From positions 1 through 64,000 of the forward strand of contig NZ_JACMYK010000002.1 in NCBI RefSeq assembly GCF_020889785.1: a stretch of 64,000 nucleotides of DNA, in the 5' to 3' direction. Of the stretch, positions 48,587-57,677 are shown piece after piece (the first letter of the stretch is position 1; each line of letters begins with the position of its first letter). Source of the stretch: Bradyrhizobium acaciae. Lineage in GTDB: Bacteria; Pseudomonadota; Alphaproteobacteria; Rhizobiales; Xanthobacteraceae. The notes beneath the pieces are model-generated. The model saw only the letters and a list, made by a program, of their open reading frames with translations. It was not told the DNA's origin and searched no databases. The position numbers were made by a program, and so were the translations under genes.

Positions 48587-49486
48587 TCAGATGCCGCTGG
48601 TTGCGGCAATGATCGTGTCTCTCAGCCAGCGGTGTGCCGGCAGATCGTCGAAGCGGCGGTGCCAGCTCATGACGCTTTGCAGCTTCGATGCGTCGAACGG
48701 CAGATCCCGCATCTCGATCGGATAGGCACGGCGGAATTCGAGCGCGAGCTTGCGGCCGAGGATCGCAACCATGTTCGATTGCACCAGGACCGCGCCGGCG
48801 GACAGATACGGCACGTCGGAGGCAATGGTGCGCTCGGCCTTGCGGGCTCGCAGCCAGGCGTCGATGAAATCCAGATCTTCGCCGCTGGAGGTGATCGCAA
48901 GGTGCGGTAGCTCGACCAGCGTCTCGCCGGTCAGCTTCTTGCGCAGGGCCGGATGACCGGCGCGCAGCACCGCGACGAAGCGATCCTCGATCAAGGGGCG
49001 GGATGCAAAGCGCGCGCCATCCAGCGCCCGCGCCGAGATCGCAAGATCGAGCTCGCCGCGATCGAGCCGGTCGGCGAGATTCAGCGTCCCGCTCGGCACC
49101 AGCGTGAGCCGTACCTTGGGCGCCTGCGCGCGCACCGCCGCGATGATCCCGCCGGCCACGACCACCGCGGCATAATTGTTGACGGCAATGCTGAAGCGCC
49201 GCTCCGCCTGCGGCGGATCGAACCGATCGCCCTCGACCGCTAGCTGCAGATCGCTCAGTGCCTTGCGGACCGGCAGCGCGAGCGTTTCCGCGCGCGGCGT
49301 CGGCAGCATGCCGGACGGCGTGCGGACGAACAGCTGGTCTTTCAGCGCATGACGCAGCCGGTTCAGCGCGTGGCTCACGGCGGGCTGGCTGATCGCGAGC
49401 GCGCCGGCCGCGCGCACCACGCTGCGCTCGCGCATGACGGCGTCGAACACCAGCAGCAGGTTGAGGTCGAGATTGCGCATCCGCAT
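48587..49486 (-). CDS. LysR-family transcriptional regulator
   Basis: 299 residues. N-terminal winged helix (LDLNLLLVFDAVMRERSVVR, AISQPAVSHALNRLRHAL) and a C-terminal substrate-binding domain (EVELAIS-like region ELDLAISARAL). ATG at 49486; other ATGs at 49501 and upstream are in frame but less fitting. Divergent from the hydrolase-RND operon, with an inverted repeat of LTTR geometry between them. Confidence 0.9.
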   Translation of the reverse strand: MRMRNLDLNLLLVFDAVMRERSVVRAAGALAISQPAVSHALNRLRHALKDQLFVRTPSGMLPTPRAETLALPVRKALSDLQLAVEGDRFDPPQAERRFSIAVNNYAAVVVAGGIIAAVRAQAPKVRLTLVPSGTLNLADRLDRGELDLAISARALDGARFASRPLIEDRFVAVLRAGHPALRKKLTGETLVELPHLAITSSGEDLDFIDAWLRARKAERTIASDVPYLSAGAVLVQSNMVAILGRKLALEFRRAYPIEMRDLPFDASKLQSVMSWHRRFDDLPAHRWLRDTIIAATSGI

Positions 49487-49505
49487 GGCATCATCATGCA
49501 TAATG

Positions 49506-49530
49506 TGAATTGGTGAATAAAGACAATTCA
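49506..49530. promoter_or_regulatory. LysR-type operator
   Basis: Perfect 7-bp arms TGAATTG and CAATTCA separated by 11 bases: the T-N11-A layout of LysR-type recognition sites. It lies 20 bases upstream of the lysR start and 37 bases upstream of the divergent gene. Confidence 0.72.
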
Positions 49531-49566
49531 TTTGAATAATATCGGCCTCGGACCCACCTTCTGCAC

Positions 49567-50163
49567 ATGCCCGAGAGCCCGCACTGCACCATCGCAACCC
49601 CGCCCCTTCGCGCCGACGCGCACGTACTGGTCGGCGTCCTGGCCGTTTCCGAGGCCCCTGATATCGCGGTGCCGGAGACCTTCGCGCGCTGGCGGCGGCT
49701 GACGCCGCAAGCGACATGGCTGCCGATCGCGCTTCGCGAAACCAGCTATGCCGGGATCCTGAGCGGCGTCGCTGAGGCGCTCGATCGCACCGGCATGACA
49801 CCGCGGCAGCTGATCCTGCTCGGCGAAGGGCACCTTGCGCGGCGCATGCTCGAACTGGCGCTGCGGGGCGAGCTGCCCTGCGGCGGCATTGTCGCGGTCG
49901 ACGTCGCCGCCGACGCACTGCCTTTTCGCATCGTGCCGACGGTGGCTGCGATCCGACTGGTCGTTCATCGCAACGACGACGCGCCGCAAGGCAGCCTGAT
50001 CGGCGCGTTGCGCGCCGCCGATCTCGACGCACGCATCATCAATCTCGACCTGACTGCCGGCCGCGGAGCTGAAGCGGCCGCGGCCAGCGCAGCCGAAACC
50101 TTTGTCCTGGAGTTGGTCGCAACGATCGGCCGCCGGACAACCGACGGAGCTGGTGACCCATGA
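49567..50163 (+). CDS. Degenerate alpha/beta-hydrolase-like protein
   Basis: 198 residues resembling the carboxylesterase/phospholipase family (strand LILLG, then RMLELALRGELPCGGIVAVD), but at the nucleophile elbow the expected G-x-S-x-G reads GEGHLA (residues 86-91), with no Ser. Later, VVHRNDDAPQGS resembles the loop bearing the catalytic Asp. Probably a non-catalytic relative. It overlaps the RND adaptor gene by four bases (ATGA), so it is made together with the pump. Function unknown. Confidence 0.6.
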   Translation: MPESPHCTIATPPLRADAHVLVGVLAVSEAPDIAVPETFARWRRLTPQATWLPIALRETSYAGILSGVAEALDRTGMTPRQLILLGEGHLARRMLELALRGELPCGGIVAVDVAADALPFRIVPTVAAIRLVVHRNDDAPQGSLIGALRAADLDARIINLDLTAGRGAEAAAASAAETFVLELVATIGRRTTDGAGDP

Positions 50164-51356
50164 CATCGAAGACCTCAAAGATCGCGGGCGTGGTCCTGGT
50201 GGCCGCCGCAATCGGCGCCGGCGCCTACGCCGTGTATCTGCCGGACACCGCGATGCATGCGGCTCCGCAGGCGGCCGCGTCGGACCCCATCCCGTCCGCC
50301 GTTCCGGTGACGGCGGCGAAGGTCCTGCAGCATGATGTGCCGATCGTGCTCGAAGGCCTCGGCACGGTGACGCCGATCAACACGGCCACCATACGCACGC
50401 AGGTCCAGGGCACGCTCGACAGCGTCGATTTCGTCGAAGGCAAGCAGGTCAAGCGCGGCGACGTGCTCGCCAGGATCGACCCGCGCGTCTACGAGGCCCA
50501 GGTCGACCAGGCCGAGGCCGCGCTGGCGCGCGACGAGGCGGGCCTGAAGAACGCCAGGACCAACCTGGCGCGAACGCAGCCGCTCGCCAATCGCGGGTTT
50601 GCAACCCAGCAACTGCTCGACACCCAGGACTCGCAGGTCTCGCAGGGCGAAGGCACCGTCGCGCTCGACAAGGCGGCGCTGGAGGCCGCGCAGACCCAAC
50701 TGAGCTTTGCCACGATCACGGCGCCGTTCGACGGCGTCACCGGCATCCGCCGCATCGATCCCGGCAACATCGTGCACCCGACCGACACCAACGGGCTCGT
50801 GGTCCTCACCCAGCTACAGCCGATCGCAGTGATCTTCACGCTGCCGTCCGGTGATATCCCCGGCGTGCGGCAGGCACTGGCGTCCGGCGACGCATCGGTC
50901 GACGTCTATGACGCACAGAACAAGCACAAGCTCGACCACGGCAGCCTGATGCTGATCAACAACCAGGTCGATAGCTCGACCGGCACCGTGCAGCTGAAGG
51001 CATCGTTTCCCAATGCCGGCAACACGCTGTGGCCAGGCACCTTCGTCAACGTCCACCTGACGATCGCGGTTCGGCACAATGCGCTCACCGTGCCGCTGAC
51101 GGCGGTGCGCCAGGGTCCTGACGGCAGCTTCGCCTATGCGGTCGACCCGGACAACGTCGTCAGCATCCGCAATATCACGACCGGCCAATCGCGCGACGGG
51201 CAGGTCCTGATCGAGCAGGGCCTCAAAGCCAACGAGACCGTCGTCACCGCTGGTCAGTACCGGCTCAATCCGGGGACGACGGTCGAGATCGTGCCCGATG
51301 ACAAGAAAGACCAGGTCCAGGACGCAACCACTGCAAGCGCAGGTATGCTGCCATGA
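50160..51356 (+). CDS. RND efflux periplasmic adaptor
   Basis: MdtA/AcrA-type membrane-fusion protein, 398 residues. N-terminal signal/anchor, barrel-sandwich halves (TIRTQVQGTLDSVDFVEGKQ; LSFATITAPFDGVTGIRRID), a short coiled-coil hairpin (about 105-165) and a C-terminal barrel. Linked by ATGA overlaps to both neighbours. Under probable control of the adjacent LysR regulator. Confidence 0.9.
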   Translation: MTSKTSKIAGVVLVAAAIGAGAYAVYLPDTAMHAAPQAAASDPIPSAVPVTAAKVLQHDVPIVLEGLGTVTPINTATIRTQVQGTLDSVDFVEGKQVKRGDVLARIDPRVYEAQVDQAEAALARDEAGLKNARTNLARTQPLANRGFATQQLLDTQDSQVSQGEGTVALDKAALEAAQTQLSFATITAPFDGVTGIRRIDPGNIVHPTDTNGLVVLTQLQPIAVIFTLPSGDIPGVRQALASGDASVDVYDAQNKHKLDHGSLMLINNQVDSSTGTVQLKASFPNAGNTLWPGTFVNVHLTIAVRHNALTVPLTAVRQGPDGSFAYAVDPDNVVSIRNITTGQSRDGQVLIEQGLKANETVVTAGQYRLNPGTTVEIVPDDKKDQVQDATTASAGMLP

Positions 51357-54300
51357 ACGTCTCCGCAGGTTTTATCCGCAAGCCCGTCGCCACCGCGTTT
51401 CTTGCCGTCGCCATCGTGCTGGTCGGCATGATCGCCTTCGTGCGGCTGCCGGTCTCGGCGCTGCCGACCGTGGATACCCCAACCATCCAGGTCACCGCGC
51501 AACTGCCCGGCGCCGACCCGCAGACCATGGCTTCCTCGGTCGCAACGCCGCTGGAGCGGCAGTTCGGGCAGATCGCGGGCCTGACCGGCATGAGCTCGAG
51601 CAGCGGGCTCGGCAACACCCAGATCACGCTGCAATTCGCGTTGAACCGCAGCGTCGATGCGGCCGCGCAGGACGTACAGACTGCGATCGATGCAGCATCG
51701 GGACAATTGCCCAAGACCATGCCGTCGCCGCCGACCTTCCATAAGGTCAATCCGGCCGACGTGCCGGTGCTGCTGATCGCGCTGACGTCGGACACCGAGC
51801 CGCTGACCAAGGTCGACGACTACGCCGACAGCATCCTGGCGCAGAAATTGTCGCAGGTGCCGGGCGTCTCGCTCGTCTCCATCGGCGGAATGCAGAAGCC
51901 TTCGATCCGGGTGCAGGTCAATCCGGCCAAGCTCGCCGCCGCGGGGCTTGATCTCGAGCAATTGCGCACCACGCTCGGCAACATCACCGTGAACCAGCCC
52001 AAGGGCGTGCTCTACGGCAGCCAGCAGGCCTATACGCTGGCCACCAACGACCAGGTACTGGCCGCGAGCAAGTATGACGACCTGATCATCGCCTATCGCA
52101 ACGGCGCGCCGGTACGCCTGCGCGACATCGGGCACGCCGTCGTGGCGGCCGAGGATATCACGCTGCATGGCTGGTACAACGACAAGCCGGCCGTCATCCT
52201 CGCGATCCAGCGCCAGCCCGGCGCCAACGTGATCAGTACGGTCGACGGCATCAAGAGGTTGCTGCCGCAGCTGGTGTCGAGCCTGCCGTCCGACATCAAG
52301 GTCACGATCGCCTCCGACCGCACGCAAACGATCCGCGCCAGCGTCGCCGACGTTCAGTTCACCCTGGTGCTGACCATCGCGCTGGTGGTCGGCGTGATCT
52401 TCCTGTTCCTGCGCAATCTGTGGGCGACCATCATCCCCGCAGTCTCGGTCCCGATCTCGCTGATCGGCACCTTCGGCGTGATGTATCTGCTCAACTACAG
52501 TATCGACAATCTGTCGCTGATGGGGCTGTCGATCGCGGTCGGCTTCGTCGTCGACGACGCCATCGTGATGATCGAGAACATCTCCCGGCATATCGAGGAA
52601 GGCCTCTCGCCGATGCAGGCCGCGCTGAAGGGCGCCGGCGAGATCGGCTTCACCATTATCTCGATCTCGGTCTCGCTGATCGCGGTGTTCATTCCGCTGC
52701 TGCTGATGGGCGGGGTGATCGGCCGCATGTTCCAGGAATTCGCCGTCACGGTGTGCGTTGCCATCGTGGTGTCGGTGATCGTCTCGGTGACGCTGACGCC
52801 GATGATGTGCGCCTATCTGCTGTCGCCGCACCGGGGCGGCGAGGCCGGGATCATCTCGCGCACGCTGGAACGCGGCTTCGTTGCGATCCAGACGAGCTAT
52901 GAGGCCGTGCTTGCCGCGGCGCTGCGCTACAAGGCCACGACGCTGTCGATCATGCTGGCAAGCGTGGCGGTGACCGGCCTGCTGTTCGTGGCCATCCCCA
53001 AGGGCTTCTTCCCACAGCAGGACACCGGCATGATCACCGGCATCACGGAAGCCTCGGCTGATATCTCGCCGGCCCAGATGGCGACGCTGCAACGAAGCGT
53101 CATCGATGTCATTTCCAAGAACCCCTCGGTCGCCAATGCGACCGGCTATATCGGACCGGGCGGTCCGACCGTGACCGAGAACAACGGCCGCCTGTTCGTG
53201 CTGTTGAAGCCGCGCAACGAGCGCAGCGCGTCCGCCGATCAGGTGATCCGCCAGCTCGACACCGCGCTGCAGAAGATCAAAGGCATGTCGGTATTCATGC
53301 AGGCGACGCAGGACATCAACCTCGCCAGCCGCCTGTCCAAGACGCAGTACCAGTTCACCCTCACCGACGTGAACCAGGACGAGCTCAATCTGTGGGCCGG
53401 CAAGCTGTATCAGAAGCTGAAGACGTTGCCGGAACTGGCCGACGTCGCGACCGACCAGGCCAATGCCGCGCGTCAGCTCAAGCTGCAGATCGACCGCGAC
53501 GCCGCCTCCCGCCTCGGCATCGATCCGGCCGCGGTCGACAACACGCTCTATGATTCATTCGGCCAGCGGCATGTCGCCCAGCTGTTCACGACGCTCAACA
53601 CCTATTACGTGATCCTCGAGGTCGATCCGTCGTTCCAGCTCGGCCCCTACGCGCTCAACCGCATCTATGTCCGCTCGTCTGCGGGGACGATGGTGCCCTT
53701 GAGCCAGATCGCGAGCATCGACTACGGCACCGCGCCGCTCTCCGTGAATCATCAAAGCCAGTTTCCCTCAGTGACGCTGAGCTTCAACCTGGCGCCGGGC
53801 ACGGCGGTGGGGACCGCGGTCGCCGCGGTGCAGAAGGCGACCGCCGACCTGCACGTGCCTTCGACCGTCGTCACCAGTTTCCAGGGCAACGCGCAGGCGT
53901 TCCAGGCAGCGCTCGCGTCGACGCCGATCCTGATCCTGGCCGCGGTGGTCGCCGTCTATCTGATCCTCGGCATGCTCTATGAGAGCACGATCCATCCGAT
54001 CACAATCCTCTCGACCCTGCCGTCCGCCGGACTCGGCGCGCTGGTCGCATTGTGGGCATTCGGCCTCGGGCTCGACGTGATCGGGCTGATCGGCATCATT
54101 CTGCTGATCGGCATCGTGCAGAAGAACGGCATCATGCTGATCGATTTCGCGCTGCAGGCCGAGCGCCACCAGCACGTCTCCGCCGAACAGTCGATCTACA
54201 TGGCCTGCCGGGCGCGCTTCCGCCCGATCTTGATGACGACGATGTGCGCGATGCTCGGCGGCGTTCCGCTGATGATCGGCACCGGCACCGGATCGGAATT

Positions 54301-54472
54301 GCGCCAGCCACTCGGCTTCGCGATCGTCGGCGGGCTGATCGTCTCGCAGCTGATGACGCTGTTCACGACACCTGTCGTGTATATCTATCTCGACAGGATC
54401 AGCCGTTCGTTAGCCAAGCTGCGCAGAGGTGCGCGGAAGGTCGCGCCACACGAAGCCGAAGCAGCCTTGTGA
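51353..54472 (+). CDS. RND multidrug efflux transporter (AcrB/MdtBC type)
   Basis: A 1039-residue inner-membrane proton/drug antiporter with two halves of six helices and two large periplasmic loops. The proton-relay aspartates are intact in GFVVDDAIVMIENISRHIEEG (helix 4). N-terminal FIRKPVATAFLAVAIVLVGM is typical. It resembles the MdtB/MdtC branch rather than AcrB. No outer-membrane channel gene is present nearby, so it presumably shares a TolC-like protein elsewhere. Confidence 0.94.
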   Translation: MNVSAGFIRKPVATAFLAVAIVLVGMIAFVRLPVSALPTVDTPTIQVTAQLPGADPQTMASSVATPLERQFGQIAGLTGMSSSSGLGNTQITLQFALNRSVDAAAQDVQTAIDAASGQLPKTMPSPPTFHKVNPADVPVLLIALTSDTEPLTKVDDYADSILAQKLSQVPGVSLVSIGGMQKPSIRVQVNPAKLAAAGLDLEQLRTTLGNITVNQPKGVLYGSQQAYTLATNDQVLAASKYDDLIIAYRNGAPVRLRDIGHAVVAAEDITLHGWYNDKPAVILAIQRQPGANVISTVDGIKRLLPQLVSSLPSDIKVTIASDRTQTIRASVADVQFTLVLTIALVVGVIFLFLRNLWATIIPAVSVPISLIGTFGVMYLLNYSIDNLSLMGLSIAVGFVVDDAIVMIENISRHIEEGLSPMQAALKGAGEIGFTIISISVSLIAVFIPLLLMGGVIGRMFQEFAVTVCVAIVVSVIVSVTLTPMMCAYLLSPHRGGEAGIISRTLERGFVAIQTSYEAVLAAALRYKATTLSIMLASVAVTGLLFVAIPKGFFPQQDTGMITGITEASADISPAQMATLQRSVIDVISKNPSVANATGYIGPGGPTVTENNGRLFVLLKPRNERSASADQVIRQLDTALQKIKGMSVFMQATQDINLASRLSKTQYQFTLTDVNQDELNLWAGKLYQKLKTLPELADVATDQANAARQLKLQIDRDAASRLGIDPAAVDNTLYDSFGQRHVAQLFTTLNTYYVILEVDPSFQLGPYALNRIYVRSSAGTMVPLSQIASIDYGTAPLSVNHQSQFPSVTLSFNLAPGTAVGTAVAAVQKATADLHVPSTVVTSFQGNAQAFQAALASTPILILAAVVAVYLILGMLYESTIHPITILSTLPSAGLGALVALWAFGLGLDVIGLIGIILLIGIVQKNGIMLIDFALQAERHQHVSAEQSIYMACRARFRPILMTTMCAMLGGVPLMIGTGTGSELRQPLGFAIVGGLIVSQLMTLFTTPVVYIYLDRISRSLAKLRRGARKVAPHEAEAAL

Positions 54473-54497
54473 CATCACCCCTCCGGCACGAACCGCC

Positions 54498-55262
54498 CTA
54501 ACCTGCCCTGCGCCGCTGGCCGCGCCACCACAGGCCGAACGCGATCGTGACCGCGGCGGCGAGCGAGAACCAGGTGATGGCGTACTGCATGTGGTCGTCC
54601 TTGAGCCGCACCTTGAGCGGCCCCGGCTTTGGCGCGCCGCTGTCGGGCACCGGCGCCTCGAGGTCGATATAGAACGGCGCGACCGGTCCCCAGCCGAGCG
54701 CTTGCGCCATCGCGCGATGATCGCGCACGAACCACAGCCGCTTCGCCGGATCTTCCTTCGGCGTCAGCCGGCCCGGCGGCTCGGGAAAGCGGATATAGCC
54801 GGTGAGTTCGACCGGCGTGCCGGTGACGAGGCGCCCGGTGACGCGCTCCTCGAAGGTGCGATCCTGCATCGTGTTCTGGACGAAGCCGGTGTTGATCACG
54901 ACGGTCTCGCCGCTGGCGAGCTTCGCCGGCAGGAATGCCCAGGTGCCGGGTCCCGAGACGTCGTCACGCACCGCGGAGCCGGAGCTGAACACCATCGCGT
55001 CGGGCTGCTTGGCATAGGTCGCGGTCAGGGTGACGCGGCGGAATTCATCCTTGGCCGAAGTCACCGTGGGCCATGCCGATGGCGGCGGCAGCGCCTCGGT
55101 CGGAGCAGCCAGCCGGGCCTCGAGTGCAGCGATCAGCGCATGCTTCTCGACCCGGCGCTGCAATTGCCAGGCGCCGAGCGCGATGAACACCGCGATCAGG
55201 ATCAACGTGAAAATGCCGAAGCCGGCCGCGCTCGGCCGATGGGTCGTGGTGGTCTCATTCAT
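54498..55262 (-). CDS. surf1: SURF1-family cytochrome oxidase assembly protein
   Basis: 254 residues with a transmembrane helix at each end (FTLILIAVFIALGAWQL near the N-terminus; ITWFSLAAAVTIAFGLWW near the C-terminus) and the SURF1 periplasmic domain (VVINTGFV; PVELTGYIRFPEPPG). Assists haem a insertion into subunit I of aa3 oxidase. Its ATG overlaps the DUF983 stop by four bases. Last gene of the cox operon. Confidence 0.9.
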   Translation of the reverse strand: MNETTTTHRPSAAGFGIFTLILIAVFIALGAWQLQRRVEKHALIAALEARLAAPTEALPPPSAWPTVTSAKDEFRRVTLTATYAKQPDAMVFSSGSAVRDDVSGPGTWAFLPAKLASGETVVINTGFVQNTMQDRTFEERVTGRLVTGTPVELTGYIRFPEPPGRLTPKEDPAKRLWFVRDHRAMAQALGWGPVAPFYIDLEAPVPDSGAPKPGPLKVRLKDDHMQYAITWFSLAAAVTIAFGLWWRGQRRRAG

Positions 55263-55645
55263 TTCGGATCGCGCTCGATCAATTGGCCTTCGGCGGCCTT
55301 GTGGTGGAATTGCAGCGCGATCAAGAGCGCCTTCATCGAACGCAGCGGCAGGATCGTGGTCACCACAATCAACGGCAGCCACAGCGCCGCATGCACCCAG
55401 AACGGCGGCTGGTACTTCACCTCGACGATCAGCGCCGCCGCGACCACGATGGCGCCGGCGAGCATGATGACGAAGATCGCCGGCCCGTCGCCGGCATCGA
55501 TGAACGCGAAGTCGAGGCCGCAGGCCTGGCAGCGCGGCGCCAGCGTCAGGAAGCCGGAATAGAGCTTGCCCTTGCCGCAGCGCGGACACCGGCAGGCGAT
55601 GCCGCGGAGCGCGCTCTCGGTCACAGTGGGCGGGGTGTCCGTCAT
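55259..55645 (-). CDS. DUF983 zinc-ribbon membrane protein
   Basis: 128 residues: a zinc ribbon (CPRCGKGKLYSGF ... CQACG, residues 20-43) followed by two membrane helices (AIFVIMLAGAIVVAAALI; WLPLIVVTTILPL). DUF983 proteins are regularly encoded in alphaproteobacterial cox operons and are probable oxidase-assembly factors. Separated from coxC by a palindrome and a terminator-like hairpin, but in the same direction and coupled to surf1. Confidence 0.85.
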   Translation of the reverse strand: MTDTPPTVTESALRGIACRCPRCGKGKLYSGFLTLAPRCQACGLDFAFIDAGDGPAIFVIMLAGAIVVAAALIVEVKYQPPFWVHAALWLPLIVVTTILPLRSMKALLIALQFHHKAAEGQLIERDPK

Positions 55646-55658
55646 TTGGTTCCTTCCG

Positions 55659-55797
55659 CCTCTCCCCTTGTGGGAGAGGGTGGCGAAATCGAGCAGAGCG
55701 AGATGTAGCCCGGTGAGGGGTCTGTCTCCGCAGATAGAGACCCCTCATCCGGCGCGGATTACATTCGCGCCACCTTCTCCCACAAGGGGAGAGGGGA
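55659..55797. repeat. Intergenic palindrome (CTCCCCTTGTGGGAGA type), copy 3
   Basis: CCTCTCCCCTTGTGGGAGAGG at the left edge, CTTCTCCCACAAGGGGAGAG at the right, with GGGGTCT/AGACCCC inside. Third member of the family at 35028 and 43733. It lies inside the cox operon between coxC and DUF983. Confidence 0.75.
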
Positions 55798-55802
55798 AAC
55801 GC

Positions 55803-55830
55803 AAAGGGGCGGCCATTCGGCCGCCCCTTT
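55803..55830 (-). terminator. Terminator-like hairpin after coxC
   Basis: 12-bp stem AAAGGGGCGGCC / GGCCGCCCCTTT with a 4-base loop, 22 bases past the coxC stop. The T-run is short, so it may only lower expression of DUF983 and surf1. Confidence 0.7.
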
Positions 55831-55851
55831 GTTAGCACGTCGGCCTGCGCT

Positions 55852-56748
55852 TTAGTGGGCGCCGTGGGCCATCGACTCGGCGCCGTGGCCCCAGACGTAG
55901 ATGCAGATGAACAGGAACAGCCAGACCACGTCGACGAAGTGCCAGTACCAGGCGGCAAACTCGAAGCCCAGATGCTGCTTCGACGTGAAGTGGCCGGCAT
56001 AGGCGCGGATCAGGCAGACCAGCAGGAAGATGGTGCCGACCAGCACGTGGAAGCCGTGGAACCCGGTCGCCATGAAGAAGGTCGCGCCATAGACGTTGCC
56101 GCCGAACGAGAACGTCGCATGGGCATACTCATAGGCCTGCACGCAGGTGAACAGGGCGCCGAGGATCACGGTGAGGATCAGCCCCTGCTTGAGGCCCTGG
56201 CGGTCGTTCTCCAAGAGCGCATGGTGCGCCCAGGTGACCGTGGTGCCCGAGGTCAGGAGCAGCAGCGTGTTGAGCAGCGGCAGATGCCAGGGATCGAAGG
56301 TCTCGATGCCGTGGGGCGGCCAGGTGCCGGGAACGGAGCAGGCGCCCATCGCCGTGCCGGCGCCGCAGCCGAACACCGCATCGCGCGTGGCATGCACCGC
56401 ATCGGCCGGGAACAGCGCCGAATTGAAGAACGCCCAGAACCAGGCGACGAAGAACATCACCTCGGAGGCGATGAACAGGATCATGCCGTAGCGGTGGCTG
56501 ATCTGCACCACGCGGGTGTGGTCGCCCTTGTACTGGGCTTCCTTGATCACGTCGCCCCACCAGCTCGCCATCGTGTAGAGCACGCCGATGGTGCCGACGC
56601 CGAACACGATCGGGGCCGCGGAGAACATGTGGTGCATCCAGCCGATCGCACCGAGCGCCATGATGAAGGCCGAGACCGAGCCGACCACCGGCCACGGGCT
56701 CGGGTCGACGAGATGATAGTCGTGATGCTTGACTTGCGCCTCAGCCAT
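55852..56748 (-). CDS. coxC: Cytochrome c oxidase subunit III
   Basis: 298-residue seven-helix subunit of aa3 oxidase. Features: [40 protein letters not shown] (the conserved Glu lies in helix 3), THDAV-like cytoplasmic part and the C-terminal [23 protein letters not shown] at 56748 with GGAGAG upstream. It follows ctaG after a small palindrome. Confidence 0.95.
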   Translation of the reverse strand: MAEAQVKHHDYHLVDPSPWPVVGSVSAFIMALGAIGWMHHMFSAAPIVFGVGTIGVLYTMASWWGDVIKEAQYKGDHTRVVQISHRYGMILFIASEVMFFVAWFWAFFNSALFPADAVHATRDAVFGCGAGTAMGACSVPGTWPPHGIETFDPWHLPLLNTLLLLTSGTTVTWAHHALLENDRQGLKQGLILTVILGALFTCVQAYEYAHATFSFGGNVYGATFFMATGFHGFHVLVGTIFLLVCLIRAYAGHFTSKQHLGFEFAAWYWHFVDVVWLFLFICIYVWGHGAESMAHGAH

Positions 56749-56807
56749 TGCCGTCTCTCCATTCGCGTGCCGCAAGGCACGTCTTAATCTTGAATTCCAA
56801 TCTCATC

Positions 56808-56842
56808 AGCATGATCTTCTCGGAAAACCGGATCATGCTCTA
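56808..56842 (-). repeat. Dispersed GCATGATC...GATCATGC palindrome overlapping the ctaG stop
   Basis: AGCATGATC at 56808-56816 and GATCATGCT at 56831-56839 with TTCTCGGAAAACCG between. On the coding strand it begins with TAGAGCATGATCCGG, whose TAG is the ctaG stop codon. Compare 14941-14991. Confidence 0.75.
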
Positions 56843-57469
56843 GCCGCCCTTGCGCTGCTCCGCCTCGCCCGCCGCCACGGGCTTCGGCGCGGCGTCGCGC
56901 ACGGGGAAGAAGGTGTAGGACAAAGTGATGTTCTTCAGCGTGTCGTTCTCGCTGTCCTTGGCCAGCGCCGGATCGACATAGAACACCACGGCCATCTCGC
57001 GCTTTTCGCCCGGCGCCATGGTCTGTTCGGTGAAGCAGAAGCAGTTGATCTTCTGGAAATAGGCGCCGACCGTCAGCGGCGCGACGTTGTAGGCGGCCTG
57101 ACCGGTGGTGGTGCGCGCGGACTGGTTGGTCACGGTGTAATAGACCGTGACGACCTGGCCGATCTTGACGTCGATCGTGGTCTGCTCGGCCTCGAACTTC
57201 CAGGGCAGGCCCGGCGCGACGTTGGAATCGAAGCTGACCGCGATGGTGCGCTCGAGCGGCGCATCCGAAGGCACCGAGGTCGCCACCTGGGTGGTGCCGT
57301 TGAAGCCGGTGGTACGGCAGAACCAGTTGTAGAACGGCACGGCGGCGTAGGAGGCGCCGAGCATCAGCACCACGACGAAGCCGCAGATCGAGGCGACCAT
57401 GGCGTCGCGGGTCAGCGTGCGGCGCGTGACCTTGGCGCCCTCACTTTGCTGCGGTCCCTGGTTCGCCAT
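56840..57469 (-). CDS. ctaG: Cytochrome c oxidase copper-delivery protein Cox11/CtaG
   Basis: 209 residues: a cytoplasmic N-terminus, one membrane helix ([19 protein letters not shown]) with the following [13 protein letters not shown], and a periplasmic beta domain with the copper motif CFCF in [10 protein letters not shown]. It delivers copper to the CuB site of subunit I. ATG at 57469, five bases after the coxF stop. The stop codon lies in a dispersed repeat. Confidence 0.93.
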   Translation of the reverse strand: MANQGPQQSEGAKVTRRTLTRDAMVASICGFVVVLMLGASYAAVPFYNWFCRTTGFNGTTQVATSVPSDAPLERTIAVSFDSNVAPGLPWKFEAEQTTIDVKIGQVVTVYYTVTNQSARTTTGQAAYNVAPLTVGAYFQKINCFCFTEQTMAPGEKREMAVVFYVDPALAKDSENDTLKNITLSYTFFPVRDAAPKPVAAGEAEQRKGG

Positions 57470-57474
57470 CTCAC

Positions 57475-57639
57475 TCACAGCGGCCGCACCAGCACGGCTG
57501 GCCCCTTGACGAGCGTGACGGCGAAGAACAGCACGACCATGACGCCGAGCGCGAGCGCAATGGCGATCGAGCGCTGGCGGCGGCTCTTGAGCTGCGCCTC
57601 GGTGAGGACGATGCCTTCTGGTTCGTTCTTGTCGTCCAT
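57475..57639 (-). CDS. coxF: Small cox-operon membrane protein (CoxF-like)
   Basis: A 54-residue protein too short for most gene finders: charged N-terminus ([18 protein letters not shown]), one helix ([20 protein letters not shown]) and a short tail. Proteins of this size and pattern sit between ctaB and ctaG in alphaproteobacterial cox operons. ATG at 57639; an ATG at 57660 with a G-rich upstream stretch is an alternative. Role unknown, presumably oxidase assembly. Confidence 0.82.
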   Translation of the reverse strand: MDDKNEPEGIVLTEAQLKSRRQRSIAIALALGVMVVLFFAVTLVKGPAVLVRPL

Positions 57640-57677
57640 TGGTATCCCGTGCGCACCCATCTCGCCCCCCGGCGTCC

